Shown: positions 33,912 through 43,635, counted from the first letter of the stretch. The stretch: DNA of 64,000 nucleotides from Clostridiales bacterium (GCA_019415945.1 DXYF01000028.1:62001-126000), one strand, 5' to 3'. Notes: generated from the sequence alone by a model not told the origin. A program made the numbers and translations.

Positions 33912-35975
33912 ATGGGTGTCATTAATGTTCTTGATAAGCATGTTGCAGAGCTTATTGCGGCAGGTGAAGTGGTAGAAAGACCGTCTTCCGTTATTAAAGA
34001 GCTTATTGAAAATTCAATAGACGCAGGTGCCAAGAACATTACCGTTGAAATAAAAAACGGCGGCACAACTTTTATGCGTGTTGCCGATGACGGCTGCGGA
34101 ATTTTAAGAGATGACATAAAGGTTGCGTTTTTGAGGCATGCAACAAGCAAGGTTAAGGTTGAAAATGACCTCGAAAGCATTTCTACTCTCGGTTTTAGAG
34201 GAGAAGCTCTGGCGTCAATTTGTGCCGTTTCAAAGCTTCAGCTTATTACGAGAAACAAAAATGAAGATATAGGCTCTCTTTATGAAATAAACGGCGGGGA
34301 GGAAATTGCCCTTAGCGATACCGGCTGCCCCGTTGGAACTACCTTTATAATAAGAGATTTATTTTACAATATACCTGCAAGGGCAAAATTTTTAAAGAAA
34401 GATGTTGCCGAAAGCAACGCAGTATCGAATGTTGTTGACAAGGCTGCACTTTCACACCCGGATATTGCTTTTACATATATAAAGGACGGAAAGCAAGCTC
34501 TTAAAACCTTTGGTGACGGAAAGCTGCTTTCTGCAATTTATGCGGTATTCGGCAAGGACTTTAAAGATTCTCTAATTCCTGTAGATTATCAGCTTGACTC
34601 AATAAAAATATACGGATATGTTTCAAAGCCTGTTAATGCCCGCCCGAACAGAAATATGCAGAACTTTTTTATTAACGGGCGTTATGTAAAGACGAAAACA
34701 GGTGTTGTCGCAATGGAAGAGGCTTTTAAGGGCTCAATTATGGTGGGAAAATTTCCGTCGTGTGTTTTAAATATTGAATTGCCCTATGAAGCTATAGATG
34801 TAAATGTTCACCCCTCAAAAATTGAGGTGCGTTTTGTTAACGAGCGTCCTGTTTTTGACGCTGTATATCACGCAGTTAAGTCGGCTTTGATGAAGTATGA
34901 CAGCCGTAAAACAGCGACATTTAAACATAATACGGCGTTTAACAATCTTAACGGTTTTAATCCTTTTAAAAATGCACAGGCATTTTTAGACGATAAAAAC
35001 AACAGCAATACTTTTGCAAAACCAACTGCACCTAATAGAAAAGATGAATATAATCCTTTTGATACCGTTAGCTTCAACATTAAAAAAGATGAGGATAAAA
35101 AGACGGTCAAAAACGGCAATACGGACGGATTTAAATTATCTGATTCATCTGATCCGTTTGATATTTTTTCAAAGTCTGCAATCAAAAATGACAAAAAAGA
35201 AAAACACTACAGCGACTTTAATAAGTCGCATGAGCAGCCCAAAACAGAGAAAAGTTTTGCAGTATCTTCGGAAGATAAAAATTTTGAAGAAACAACTTCA
35301 GTTCATACACAGAGTTTATATAAAGAAAATTCGTCAAAAATTGAGATTGATAAAAACAAGATTGATAAAAATTCAGATGTTCCTGCTCTCATAAAGCAAG
35401 ATGATGTTTTTATCAGATATATAGGTGAAGCGTTTGATACATATATTATTGCCGAGAAAAACAACAAGGAAATTTTATTTATTGACAAGCACGCCGCTCA
35501 CGAAAGATTGATATATGAAAAGTTAAAGAATGACAAGGCGGGTACTTACTCGCAGTTTCTTTTACAGCCTGTTACGGTAACGCTTGATAAAGCGGAATAT
35601 AACGCCGCTGTTAATAATCTTGATATGTTTAAGGAATGTGCGTTTGATGTTGATGATTTCGGCAACAGCACGGTCATAGTAAGAAGTGCACCCCAATATC
35701 TTGATGCGGGTGATGTATCGGACTGTATTACTGAAATGGCTGATTACATTGCTATGGGGAAAAACAATATTTATTCCGAAAAAATGGATTGGTTTTTTCA
35801 TAATGTCGCCTGCCGTTGTGCTGTCAAGGCAGGTAATAAAAGCACCGTACAGGAGCTTATAGCACTTGTAAAGAAGCTTGAAGAAAATCCGCAAATTAAG
35901 TACTGCCCTCACGGCAGACCGATATGTATTGTTATGACTAAAAGCGAAATAGAAAAACAATTCGGCAGGGTGTGA
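33912..35975 (+). CDS. mutL: DNA mismatch repair protein MutL, endonuclease type
   Basis: 687 aa. GHKL ATPase N-terminus with ELIENSIDAGA, DDGCGI, and STLGFRGEALASI. A poorly conserved linker rich in Lys, Asp and Ser spans ~340-480. The C-terminal domain carries the nuclease signature DKHAAHERLIYE near residue 525 (Lys where Gln is usual) and the metal-site CPHGRP near 664, as in MutL of bacteria that lack MutH. AGGCGGTGA precedes the ATG. The miaA frame begins 4 bp after its stop. Confidence 0.96.
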   Translation: MGVINVLDKHVAELIAAGEVVERPSSVIKELIENSIDAGAKNITVEIKNGGTTFMRVADDGCGILRDDIKVAFLRHATSKVKVENDLESISTLGFRGEALASICAVSKLQLITRNKNEDIGSLYEINGGEEIALSDTGCPVGTTFIIRDLFYNIPARAKFLKKDVAESNAVSNVVDKAALSHPDIAFTYIKDGKQALKTFGDGKLLSAIYAVFGKDFKDSLIPVDYQLDSIKIYGYVSKPVNARPNRNMQNFFINGRYVKTKTGVVAMEEAFKGSIMVGKFPSCVLNIELPYEAIDVNVHPSKIEVRFVNERPVFDAVYHAVKSALMKYDSRKTATFKHNTAFNNLNGFNPFKNAQAFLDDKNNSNTFAKPTAPNRKDEYNPFDTVSFNIKKDEDKKTVKNGNTDGFKLSDSSDPFDIFSKSAIKNDKKEKHYSDFNKSHEQPKTEKSFAVSSEDKNFEETTSVHTQSLYKENSSKIEIDKNKIDKNSDVPALIKQDDVFIRYIGEAFDTYIIAEKNNKEILFIDKHAAHERLIYEKLKNDKAGTYSQFLLQPVTVTLDKAEYNAAVNNLDMFKECAFDVDDFGNSTVIVRSAPQYLDAGDVSDCITEMADYIAMGKNNIYSEKMDWFFHNVACRCAVKAGNKSTVQELIALVKKLEENPQIKYCPHGRPICIVMTKSEIEKQFGRV

Positions 35976-35979
35976 TATT

Positions 35980-36918
35980 CTGGAAAATTTAATTAATGTA
36001 GTTTCTGTAGTCGGCCCGACAGCCTCGGGCAAAACAAGCCTTGCTGTAAAGCTTGCACAGCATTTTAACGGAGAAATTATTTCTGCCGATTCAATGCAGA
36101 TTTACAAAGGTATGCAGATAGCCACCGCTAAGCCTTCTGCTGATGAAATAGGAGGAATAAGACACCATTTGATAGACTTTGTTTCGCCCGAAGAAACTTA
36201 TTCGGTGGCTATGTTTGTTAAAGATGCGGCAAATTGTGTTTTGGATATTTGCTCTCGAAACAAACTGCCGTTTATTGTGGGCGGTACAGGACTTTATGTT
36301 GATTCTTTTTTAAATAATATTTCTTTTAATGAAGAAAACAGAGATGAAAAGCTAACTCTTGAGCTTAGAAAAATATACGAGTCACAAGGGATAGACGCTC
36401 TCATTGATATGCTTTATGAGTTTGACGAAAAATCGGCTTTAAGACTTAAAGAAGAGAGAAATCCCAAGAGAATTATAAGAGCCATTGAATTTTATAAAAC
36501 GACGGGAATTACTATTTCCGAGCAGATTGAAAACTCAAAAAAGATAAAAAGTCCGTATAAAGCTGTTAAAATCGGTCTTAACTTCAGAGATCGAGGAAAG
36601 ATTTACGAAAGAATCAATAAGCGTGTTGATCGTATGGTGGAGAACGGACTTTTAGATGAAGCAAGAGAGGTTTTATCAAAGTCTATGAGCTTTACTGCTG
36701 TAAAGGCTATAGGATATAAGGAACTTCTGCCGTATTTTAAAGGCGAAAAATCTATTGACGAATGTATTGAAAAGTTAAAAATGGAAACACGCAGATATGC
36801 AAAGCGACAGATTACATGGTTTAAAAGAGATTTGGATATTAATTGGTTGTATGTTGACGACTGTGATTCGGAAGATCAATTATTCTTAAAAGCTGTCGAA
36901 ATAATAAATAAGGGATAA
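35980..36918 (+). CDS. miaA: tRNA dimethylallyltransferase, apparent CTG (or ATT) start
   Basis: About 312 aa. MiaA adds the dimethylallyl group to A37 of tRNA, providing the substrate of MiaB. P-loop GPTASGKTS lies at residues 12-20, then SADSMQIYKGM, GGTGLYVDS and RRYAKRQITWFKRD. In this frame a TAG ends at 35952 and no ATG, GTG or TTG occurs before ATG 36094, which would remove the P-loop. AGGGTG at 35967-35972 lies 7 bp from CTG 35980 and 4 bp from ATT 35977, so CTG is preferred. It is coupled to mutL (4-bp gap). The reading frame is otherwise intact, so this is not a pseudogene. Confidence 0.92.
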   Translation: MENLINVVSVVGPTASGKTSLAVKLAQHFNGEIISADSMQIYKGMQIATAKPSADEIGGIRHHLIDFVSPEETYSVAMFVKDAANCVLDICSRNKLPFIVGGTGLYVDSFLNNISFNEENRDEKLTLELRKIYESQGIDALIDMLYEFDEKSALRLKEERNPKRIIRAIEFYKTTGITISEQIENSKKIKSPYKAVKIGLNFRDRGKIYERINKRVDRMVENGLLDEAREVLSKSMSFTAVKAIGYKELLPYFKGEKSIDECIEKLKMETRRYAKRQITWFKRDLDINWLYVDDCDSEDQLFLKAVEIINKG

Positions 36919-36923
36919 TTTAT

Positions 36924-38207
36924 ATGGATAAATTACTTTTTAAACGAATACTTGTTGCGGCACTTACAGTGCTTGCAATTATGTATGTTCTGTATCTTTT
37001 GATTAGTGCAAATTTTGATATGTATCCTACGGAAAACGCTGTTCAGGTAACTGTTACAAACAAAATTTCCACAAACGGATTTATAGTAAGAGATGAAACC
37101 GTAATCAACAACGATACTTCGGGAGTTCTTTCTTACTCGTGTGACGAGGGGGAACAGATCGGAGCAGGCGGAGAGATTGCGAAAATTTACGCTTCGGAGG
37201 AGGACGCTCGTGCCCAAACCTTGGCAGATTCTCTGGAAACTCAAAAATCTGATTTAGAGTCGCTGCAGAATAACAGTTCCGTTAATACGATAGGCATTGA
37301 TACAATAAATAATTCCATTAACAATAATATTATTTCATATATTGATAATATAAATAATGAGAATTTAAGCTCTGCTTTTTCCGATGCAAATAATTTACTG
37401 TACTCAATAAATCAGCGTTATCTTTACACAGGAAAATATTCCGATTTTAATTCACAGATAGAAAGTCTTCAAAACGAAATTGACAGTCTGAAAAATTCAG
37501 CAGGTAACAGCATTGGAGTTATAAATACTGATAAGGCAGGCTATTTTTCCGAATTTTGTGACGGTTTTGAAAGTTCAATTAAATATTCAGATATTGACAG
37601 TGTTAAATTATCTGATTTGGAAAATGTCAATAAGCAAAATGTTTCACAAAATTGTGCAGGTAAGATAGTCAGCGGTCTTAATTGGTATGTATTATGCAAA
37701 GTATCCGCTGATGAAGCAACACGGCTTTCTCTGTGGAACAGTGATGTCAGCATTTCATTTTCTGACGCTACCTCAATGCAGGTTCCCGCTTCCATATACA
37801 GAATTCATCAGGAGAGCAAGGATTCAGACGCTATTGTTGTTCTTGAGTGCGACTATATGGACGATAGCTTGATAGAAGCGAGATATGAGCCGATTGAAAT
37901 AGGTCTGGGCACATATACGGGACTTAGAATAAGCAAAAAAGCTATTCATGATGATTATGTTACAAAAACGACATATGACGAGAACGATACACCTCACACC
38001 GAGAAAAAGAAGGTTCAGGGCGTCTATGTAATGTATGGCAGCGAGGTTCAGTTTAAGGAAATATCAATAATTTATTCAGATGAGGATTATGTAATTTGTG
38101 ATCCTTCTCCGAGTGAAGATGATTTGTTCAGCGACGAAACAGTTTCTATGTATGATAAAGTTATTATAGAGGGAGATGATTTATATGACGGAAAGATTGC
38201 TCAGTGA
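36924..38207 (+). CDS. HlyD-like single-pass membrane protein in the division cluster
   Basis: 427 aa. A single N-terminal membrane helix (~8-28) is followed by an extracytoplasmic part. VRDETVINNDTSGVLSY and the EGEQIGAGGEIAKIY segment form a barrel-sandwich (biotinyl-lipoyl-like) hybrid motif as in HlyD/RND adaptor proteins; then come a coiled-coil hairpin with many Asn/Ser (~90-200) and a beta-rich C-terminus. No transporter partner is adjacent. It overlaps the ylmE start and lies between miaA and ylmE-sepF, an arrangement seen in other Clostridia, so a role in the envelope or division is more likely than export. Function unknown. Confidence 0.65.
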   Translation: MDKLLFKRILVAALTVLAIMYVLYLLISANFDMYPTENAVQVTVTNKISTNGFIVRDETVINNDTSGVLSYSCDEGEQIGAGGEIAKIYASEEDARAQTLADSLETQKSDLESLQNNSSVNTIGIDTINNSINNNIISYIDNINNENLSSAFSDANNLLYSINQRYLYTGKYSDFNSQIESLQNEIDSLKNSAGNSIGVINTDKAGYFSEFCDGFESSIKYSDIDSVKLSDLENVNKQNVSQNCAGKIVSGLNWYVLCKVSADEATRLSLWNSDVSISFSDATSMQVPASIYRIHQESKDSDAIVVLECDYMDDSLIEARYEPIEIGLGTYTGLRISKKAIHDDYVTKTTYDENDTPHTEKKKVQGVYVMYGSEVQFKEISIIYSDEDYVICDPSPSEDDLFSDETVSMYDKVIIEGDDLYDGKIAQ

Positions 38208-38898
38208 TGTAGAATATAATTATAAAAAAATCAATGAGAATATTGCTCTGGCAGCTCAAAAAATCGGAAAAAGCAGGGAAAATATTACTTTCCTTGCAGC
38301 TACCAAAACCGTTGCTCCGGATGTGATTAATTATGCAATAAGCCTCGGTCTTGATCACATAGGTGAAAACAAGGTGCAGGAGCTTATATCAAAATACGAT
38401 GATTACAATCTTCAAAATTGTTCTCTCCAGTTTATAGGTCATCTTCAAACCAACAAGGTTAAACAAATTGTTGACAAGGTTGATTTAATTCAATCCGTTG
38501 ATTCAGTTAAGCTTGCAAACGAAATTGCCAAACAGTCAATAAAGCATAACAAGATTACTGATGTTTTGGTTGAGGTAAATATCGGAAGAGAAGAAAATAA
38601 ATCCGGTGTTTATCCCGAAAATCTTGATGAACTTCTTTGTCAGATGGCTCAAATTGACGGAATAAAGGTCAAAGGACTGATGACTATACCACCGATTTGT
38701 GATAATAAACATAAAATTTCAAAATATTTTAATAATATGCATAATATATTTATTGACATATCGCAAAAAAAATTAGATAATATAGATATGACTATTCTTT
38801 CAATGGGCATGTCTGCCGATTATTATGAAGCTATATTGGAGGGTGCCAATATGGTCAGAATAGGTTCTTCACTTTTCGGTGCAAGAGATTATACATAA
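38185..38898 (+). CDS. ylmE: PLP homeostasis protein YlmE/YggS
   Basis: 237 aa, single TIM-barrel PLP-binding protein (alanine racemase N-terminal fold, no second domain). The PLP lysine lies in FLAATKTVAPD near residue 38, with IGENKVQE, FIGHLQTNK and GLMTIPP as further family motifs and SMGMSADYYEAI near the C-terminus. It controls pyridoxal phosphate and amino acid balance and is regularly encoded beside sepF. ATG 38185 has AGAGGGAG 9 bp upstream; ATG 38176 is too close to that site. Overlaps the preceding gene by 23 bp. Confidence 0.92.
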   Translation: MTERLLSDVEYNYKKINENIALAAQKIGKSRENITFLAATKTVAPDVINYAISLGLDHIGENKVQELISKYDDYNLQNCSLQFIGHLQTNKVKQIVDKVDLIQSVDSVKLANEIAKQSIKHNKITDVLVEVNIGREENKSGVYPENLDELLCQMAQIDGIKVKGLMTIPPICDNKHKISKYFNNMHNIFIDISQKKLDNIDMTILSMGMSADYYEAILEGANMVRIGSSLFGARDYT

Positions 38899-38915
38899 TT
38901 TAGGAGGAAATATAA

Positions 38916-39383
38916 ATGGCAGGAATTGTTGATAAATTTAAGCGTATGTGGGATGCTCCGGATGATGAGTATGAGTACGATGAGTACGGATATGCCGACA
39001 ACGGCGAAGATGACTACGAAGACGAGCCTGTAAGAGAAACACAGCGTGAAAGAGAAAGAGACCTTGGCGGAAGAAACAAGGTTGTTAATATCAACGCTAC
39101 AGCCAAACTTCAGGTTGGTATATTCAAGCCGGAAAGATTCGGAGAGGAAACCCGTTCAATCGCAGATGAGCTTATGAAAACTCATACCGTTGTGCTTAAT
39201 CTTGAGGACACCAACAAGGATATGGCAAGAAGAATTCTTGATTTCTTAAGCGGTGTTGCTTATGCCAACAGAGGCAAAATAAAGAGAGTTGCAACTAATA
39301 CATATATAATCATTCCGAGCAATGTTGACCTTACCGGTGATGATTTGCTCGACGAGTTAGAAAACAGCGGTGTATATTTCTGA
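38916..39383 (+). CDS. sepF: Cell division protein SepF
   Basis: 155 aa. N-terminal amphipathic membrane-targeting helix (IVDKFKRMWD), a very acidic linker with many Asp, Glu and Tyr (~12-45), and a C-terminal SepF core (~60-150) with VFNPE-like IFKPERFGEE, VVLNLEDTNKDMARRILDFL and GVAYANRG. SepF anchors FtsZ to the membrane. TAGGAGG precedes the start. The ylmH start lies inside its 3' end. Confidence 0.94.
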   Translation: MAGIVDKFKRMWDAPDDEYEYDEYGYADNGEDDYEDEPVRETQRERERDLGGRNKVVNINATAKLQVGIFKPERFGEETRSIADELMKTHTVVLNLEDTNKDMARRILDFLSGVAYANRGKIKRVATNTYIIIPSNVDLTGDDLLDELENSGVYF

Positions 39384-40116
39384 TAAAGACGATTTATTTT
39401 ACTCAAAGCTTGATGATGCCGTAAGGTTGTCATATACTTGGCAGAAACCTTATTTTTTTCCGTTTTTGAGTGAGCGAAAACAGGCATTGGCAGAAAGCTA
39501 TCTGAGGAGTATCGGCTTTGAAAACTATTGTTTCTTCGGCGGTTACGATAACAGTGAAAGGAAGATGCTTGCCTTGTGCAGCGATGATATCACGCCTGCT
39601 TTTCCCGTTTCCGCTGTAGGGTTTCGTTACAGAAATTGCGATAAGCTTACGCACAGGGATTTTCTCGGTGCATTAATGTCCCTCGGAATCGAAAGAGAAA
39701 CAGTCGGTGATATTCTTGTCGGAGACGGCAGAACGGTTGTTTTTGTCAAGAGTGATCTGTACGATTATATAATTTCTCAGATTTTTAAAATCGGCAATAT
39801 CGGTGTAAAGCTGTCAGATGCAGATTTGTCAAAGCTTCCGAAAGGAAGAGGAACAGAGGAAATTTCACTGATTGTTTCTTCACTCAGACTTGATAATGTT
39901 GTTGCCGCCGTTACAGGATTTTCAAGAGAAAAAACAAAATCCTTTATACTTTCGGGAAATGTGAGCTGCGGCTTTATTCAGTCAACAAATATAAGTCAGC
40001 TTTTGAGCGTGGGGGACACGCTGATTATAAGAGGCAAAGGCAAATATATTCTCAGTGCTGTGCAGGGTGAAACCAAAAAGGGTCGTTTGAGAATTGTGTT
40101 AATTCATTTTAGATAA
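39370..40116 (+). CDS. ylmH: S4-domain RNA-binding protein YlmH
   Basis: 248 aa. An N-terminal domain (~1-85, with PYFFPFLSERKQALAE) and a central region are followed by a C-terminal S4 RNA-binding domain (~175-245: LRLDNVVAAVTGFSREKTK, then GDTLIIRGKGKY). Bacillus YlmH is linked to division and to ribosome quality control. The start is GTG 39370, overlapping sepF by 14 bp; no convincing Shine-Dalgarno site is visible, so translation may depend on coupling to sepF. Confidence 0.88.
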   Translation: MYISDKDDLFYSKLDDAVRLSYTWQKPYFFPFLSERKQALAESYLRSIGFENYCFFGGYDNSERKMLALCSDDITPAFPVSAVGFRYRNCDKLTHRDFLGALMSLGIERETVGDILVGDGRTVVFVKSDLYDYIISQIFKIGNIGVKLSDADLSKLPKGRGTEEISLIVSSLRLDNVVAAVTGFSREKTKSFILSGNVSCGFIQSTNISQLLSVGDTLIIRGKGKYILSAVQGETKKGRLRIVLIHFR

Positions 40117-40130
40117 AGGAGTGCTTACAA

Positions 40131-40820
40131 ATGCTTACTATTGATGAAATCAAAAATATCAGCTTTAGAAAGGCTACTTTGAGCGGTGGCTACAGAGCTG
40201 AAGATGTTAATGCTTTTATCGACGAGGTTATTGCTTCGTTTGAGCAGCTTAAAAAAGAAAAAACAAATCTTGTGCACAAGATTGATGTACTGGCAACTCG
40301 TGTTGAACAGTATAAATCTGATGAAGAAACTGTAAGAAATGCACTTCTTGCATCTCAAAAGGTATCAGACGCTTGCATTAGAGAAGCAAAGGAAAAGGCG
40401 GCAAAAATTGTGAGAGAGGCAGAAACCAAGGCACAGTCGCTTCTTGTTGACGCAAATAAAACAACAGCCATTGAAAAGGAAAATTATCTTCAGCTTCAGT
40501 CAGATGCGGTTGCTCTCAGAGGCGAGCTGATAGAGCTTTACAAAAAGCATATAAAGGCTATAGACGAGCTTCCCACGGAAGCTGATCTTAATAATTCAAA
40601 AAGCACTCTTGATGAAAAGTATCCTACGGCACCGATTAAGGAAGAAATTGTCGAGCAGGTTGAGCAGGTTGCTGAGCAAGCAAAGGCTGAGGAAGTTATA
40701 CCGGAGCCTGAAAAAGAGGCAGAACCGCAGGAAACTGTTAAGACAGAGCCTGTGCACAAGCGTTCGAGTAAGTTTGCACACCTGAAATTCGGCGATAACT
40801 ACGATGTTTCTGCCGAATAA
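40131..40820 (+). CDS. divIVA: DivIVA-domain protein
   Basis: 229 aa. The N-terminal DivIVA lipid-binding domain (LTIDEIKNISFRKATLSGGYRAEDV, given here in two parts: LTIDEIKNISFRKA and SGGYRAEDVNAFID) recognises curved membrane at poles and septa. A long coiled coil (~30-150) follows, then an acidic Glu/Pro/Val-rich tail and a short basic end. It lies in the conserved sepF-ylmH-divIVA-ileS order. AAGGAGTG precedes the ATG. Confidence 0.93.
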   Translation: MLTIDEIKNISFRKATLSGGYRAEDVNAFIDEVIASFEQLKKEKTNLVHKIDVLATRVEQYKSDEETVRNALLASQKVSDACIREAKEKAAKIVREAETKAQSLLVDANKTTAIEKENYLQLQSDAVALRGELIELYKKHIKAIDELPTEADLNNSKSTLDEKYPTAPIKEEIVEQVEQVAEQAKAEEVIPEPEKEAEPQETVKTEPVHKRSSKFAHLKFGDNYDVSAE

Positions 40821-40855
40821 TTTAAATTTACAGATATTGGAGAGAAGTATATAAA

Positions 40856-43621
40856 ATGTCCCAGGATTATAATGCTACGCTAAATCTTCCTAAAACCGAT
40901 TTCCCTATGAGAGCGGGGCTTCCAAAAAGCGAGCCTGTTACTCTGAAAAATTGGGAGGATGAAAAAGTTTATGAAAACCTCATGAAGGTGAACGAAGACA
41001 AGCCTTTGTTTGTGCTTCATGACGGTCCTCCGTATGCTAACGGTAATATCCATCTCGGAACTGCACTTAATAAGATTTTAAAGGATTTTATTGTAAGATA
41101 TAAGAATATGGCTGGTTTTAAGGCTCCCTTTGTGCCCGGTTGGGATACCCACGGTCTTCCTACAGAGCTTAAGGCAAGAAAGAAAGCCGGCGTAGGCAGC
41201 TCCGCTGATATATCTGAGCTTGAGCTTCGCAAAATGTGTCAGGAATTTGTTGAAAAATACATTGATGACCAGCGAAATCAGTTTAAAAGACTTGGTGTAA
41301 TCGGCGAATGGGATAACCCGTATATAACACTTACTCCTGATTTTGAAGCCGAGCAAATCAGAATCTTTGCAGAAATGGCTTGCAAGGGTTATATTTATAA
41401 GGGATTAAAGCCTGTTTACTGGTGTCCTGAATGTAAAACAGCTCTTGCAGAGGCAGAGATTGAATATGCCGAAGATCCCTGCCATTCAATTTATGTAAAA
41501 TTTAATGTTACCGATGATCTCGGAAAATTCTCTGCTTTAGGTATTGACCCTAAAAAGGTATATTTTGTAATTTGGACTACAACGACTTGGACTTTGCCCG
41601 GTAATGTTGCTATTTGCGTCGGTCCTGAGTTTGATTATGCCGTAATTAAATGCGGCGATGAGTATTATGTAATGGCAGAAGAACTCTACAAGAGTGCCAT
41701 GGATGCTGCCGAAAAGACTGATTACGAGGTTGTAGCAACAATTAAAGGCTCAGAGCTTGAGTATATGAAAACAGCTCATCCCTTCATGGACAGAGATTCT
41801 GTTGTGATAGTAGGCGACCATGTAACGCTTGAAAGCGGTACAGGATGCGTTCATACAGCTCCCGGACACGGTGTTGAGGACTATGATGTTTGCCGCAATT
41901 ATCCCGAAATTCCGATTATCGTTCCTGTTGACGAAAACGGTGTTTTAACCGAAGAAGCAGGAATGTTTGCGGGTCTTAAGACAGACGACGCTAACAAGCC
42001 TATTGCAGAGCATCTTGATAAGATCGGTGCGTTGTTTGCACTTAAAAAGATAATTCACCAGTATCCGCACTGCTGGAGATGTAAGCATCCCGTGCTTTTC
42101 CGTGCAACAGATCAGTGGTTCTGCTCTGTTGATGATTTTAAGGATGACGCGGTAAAAGCGATAAATGATGTTGAGTGGATTCCTGCTTGGGGTAAGGACA
42201 GAATTACATCAATGGTTAAAGAAAGAAAAGATTGGTGTATTTCCAGACAGAGAAAATGGGGTGTACCTATTCCTATTTTCTATTGTGAAGAGTGCGGAGA
42301 ACCTCTTATTGACAAAGAGGCTATGCTTGCCGTTGCAGATTTGTTCGGCAAGGAAGGCTCTAACGCTTGGTTTACTCATACTGCCGAGGAAATTTTGCCC
42401 GAGGGTAAAAAGTGCTCTAAGTGCGGATGCACAAGCTTTGTTAAAGAAAAAGATATTATGGATGTATGGTTTGACAGCGGTTCTTCCCATGCAGCTGTTC
42501 TTAAAAACCGTCCGTATCTTAAGTGGCCTGCCGATCTTTATCTTGAGGGTGCCGACCAATACAGAGGTTGGTTCCAGTCATCACTTCTGACTTCTGTTGC
42601 AACAAAGGGAACAGCTCCTTATAAAGCTGTCCTTACTCACGGTTGGGTTGTTGACGGCAAGGGCAGAGTTATGCATAAGTCGCTCGGCAACGGTATAGAT
42701 CCTCAGGAGGTTATAGATCAGTACGGTGCCGATGTGCTCAGACTGTGGGTTGCTTCTTCGGATTATCATGCCGACATTCGTATATCTCCCGATATATTAA
42801 AACAGCTTTCCGAAGCGTACAGAAAGATCAGAAATACTGCAAGATATATTCTCGGAAATCTTAACGGCTTTAACCCAGATACAGATATGGTGCAGTTAAA
42901 CGAGCTTATGCCGATTGACAAATGGGCTCTTGCAAAGCTGAACAACCTTATTGACAAGGTCAAGGATGCTTATGATAAATATGAGTTTCATATTGTTTAT
43001 CATGCAATCCATAATTTCTGTGTAGTTGATATGTCAAACTTCTATCTTGATGTTTTAAAGGACAGACTTTACACAGAAAAAGCTGACAGCAAGCTGCGTC
43101 GAGCAGCTCAGACATCAATTTATATCATTCTTAATGCGATGACAAGAATGATTGCACCTATTCTTGCATATACTTCTGATGAAATTTGGAAATATATGCC
43201 TCATTCGTCAAGTGACAAGGCTGAACATGTCATTTATAATGAGATGAGCAATAAGGTTGATATTGATATAGACGACGACTTTATGGCATTCTGGGACGAA
43301 ATACATGAGTTAAGAGATGATGTTAAGAAGTCTCTTGAGACATATATTAAGGATAAAACAATCAAGAGCTCGCTTGAGGCTAAGGTTGTTTTAGCTGCAA
43401 GCAATGAAAAGCTTGATTTTCTTAAAAAAGCAGAAAATGAGCTTGCTTCGGCATTCATTGTTTCAGATGTTGAAATTGTTGAAAACTCAGGCGACCTGGA
43501 GATTAAAATCGAAAAGGCACAGGGAGAGAAATGCGAACGCTGTTGGGTTATTTCGGATACCGTCGGACATGACAGCGAGCATCCGACGCTTTGCTCTCGT
43601 TGCTGTGAAAATCTGAAATAA
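40856..43621 (+). CDS. ileS: Isoleucyl-tRNA synthetase
   Basis: 921 aa, class I synthetase. HIGH appears as HLGT at 66-69 in GPPYANGNIHLGTAL. The KMSKS loop reads MHKSLGNG near residue 606, the variant seen in clostridial IleS. The CP1 editing domain contains WTTTTWTLPGNVAI. The C-terminus has a four-Cys zinc site (CERC ... CSRC). No T-box leader is present: only 35 bp separate it from divIVA. GGAGAG precedes the start. Confidence 0.97.
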   Translation: MSQDYNATLNLPKTDFPMRAGLPKSEPVTLKNWEDEKVYENLMKVNEDKPLFVLHDGPPYANGNIHLGTALNKILKDFIVRYKNMAGFKAPFVPGWDTHGLPTELKARKKAGVGSSADISELELRKMCQEFVEKYIDDQRNQFKRLGVIGEWDNPYITLTPDFEAEQIRIFAEMACKGYIYKGLKPVYWCPECKTALAEAEIEYAEDPCHSIYVKFNVTDDLGKFSALGIDPKKVYFVIWTTTTWTLPGNVAICVGPEFDYAVIKCGDEYYVMAEELYKSAMDAAEKTDYEVVATIKGSELEYMKTAHPFMDRDSVVIVGDHVTLESGTGCVHTAPGHGVEDYDVCRNYPEIPIIVPVDENGVLTEEAGMFAGLKTDDANKPIAEHLDKIGALFALKKIIHQYPHCWRCKHPVLFRATDQWFCSVDDFKDDAVKAINDVEWIPAWGKDRITSMVKERKDWCISRQRKWGVPIPIFYCEECGEPLIDKEAMLAVADLFGKEGSNAWFTHTAEEILPEGKKCSKCGCTSFVKEKDIMDVWFDSGSSHAAVLKNRPYLKWPADLYLEGADQYRGWFQSSLLTSVATKGTAPYKAVLTHGWVVDGKGRVMHKSLGNGIDPQEVIDQYGADVLRLWVASSDYHADIRISPDILKQLSEAYRKIRNTARYILGNLNGFNPDTDMVQLNELMPIDKWALAKLNNLIDKVKDAYDKYEFHIVYHAIHNFCVVDMSNFYLDVLKDRLYTEKADSKLRRAAQTSIYIILNAMTRMIAPILAYTSDEIWKYMPHSSSDKAEHVIYNEMSNKVDIDIDDDFMAFWDEIHELRDDVKKSLETYIKDKTIKSSLEAKVVLAASNEKLDFLKKAENELASAFIVSDVEIVENSGDLEIKIEKAQGEKCERCWVISDTVGHDSEHPTLCSRCCENLK

Positions 43622-43635
43622 ATAACATTTGTGCG

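Noticed and set aside
36094..36918. Shorter miaA starting at ATG 36094
   Set aside because: It would lack the ATP-binding P-loop encoded upstream in the same intact frame.
40821..40855. T-box riboswitch before ileS (and before leuS at 23091-23105)
   Set aside because: The gaps are only 35 and 15 bp, too short for a T-box leader.
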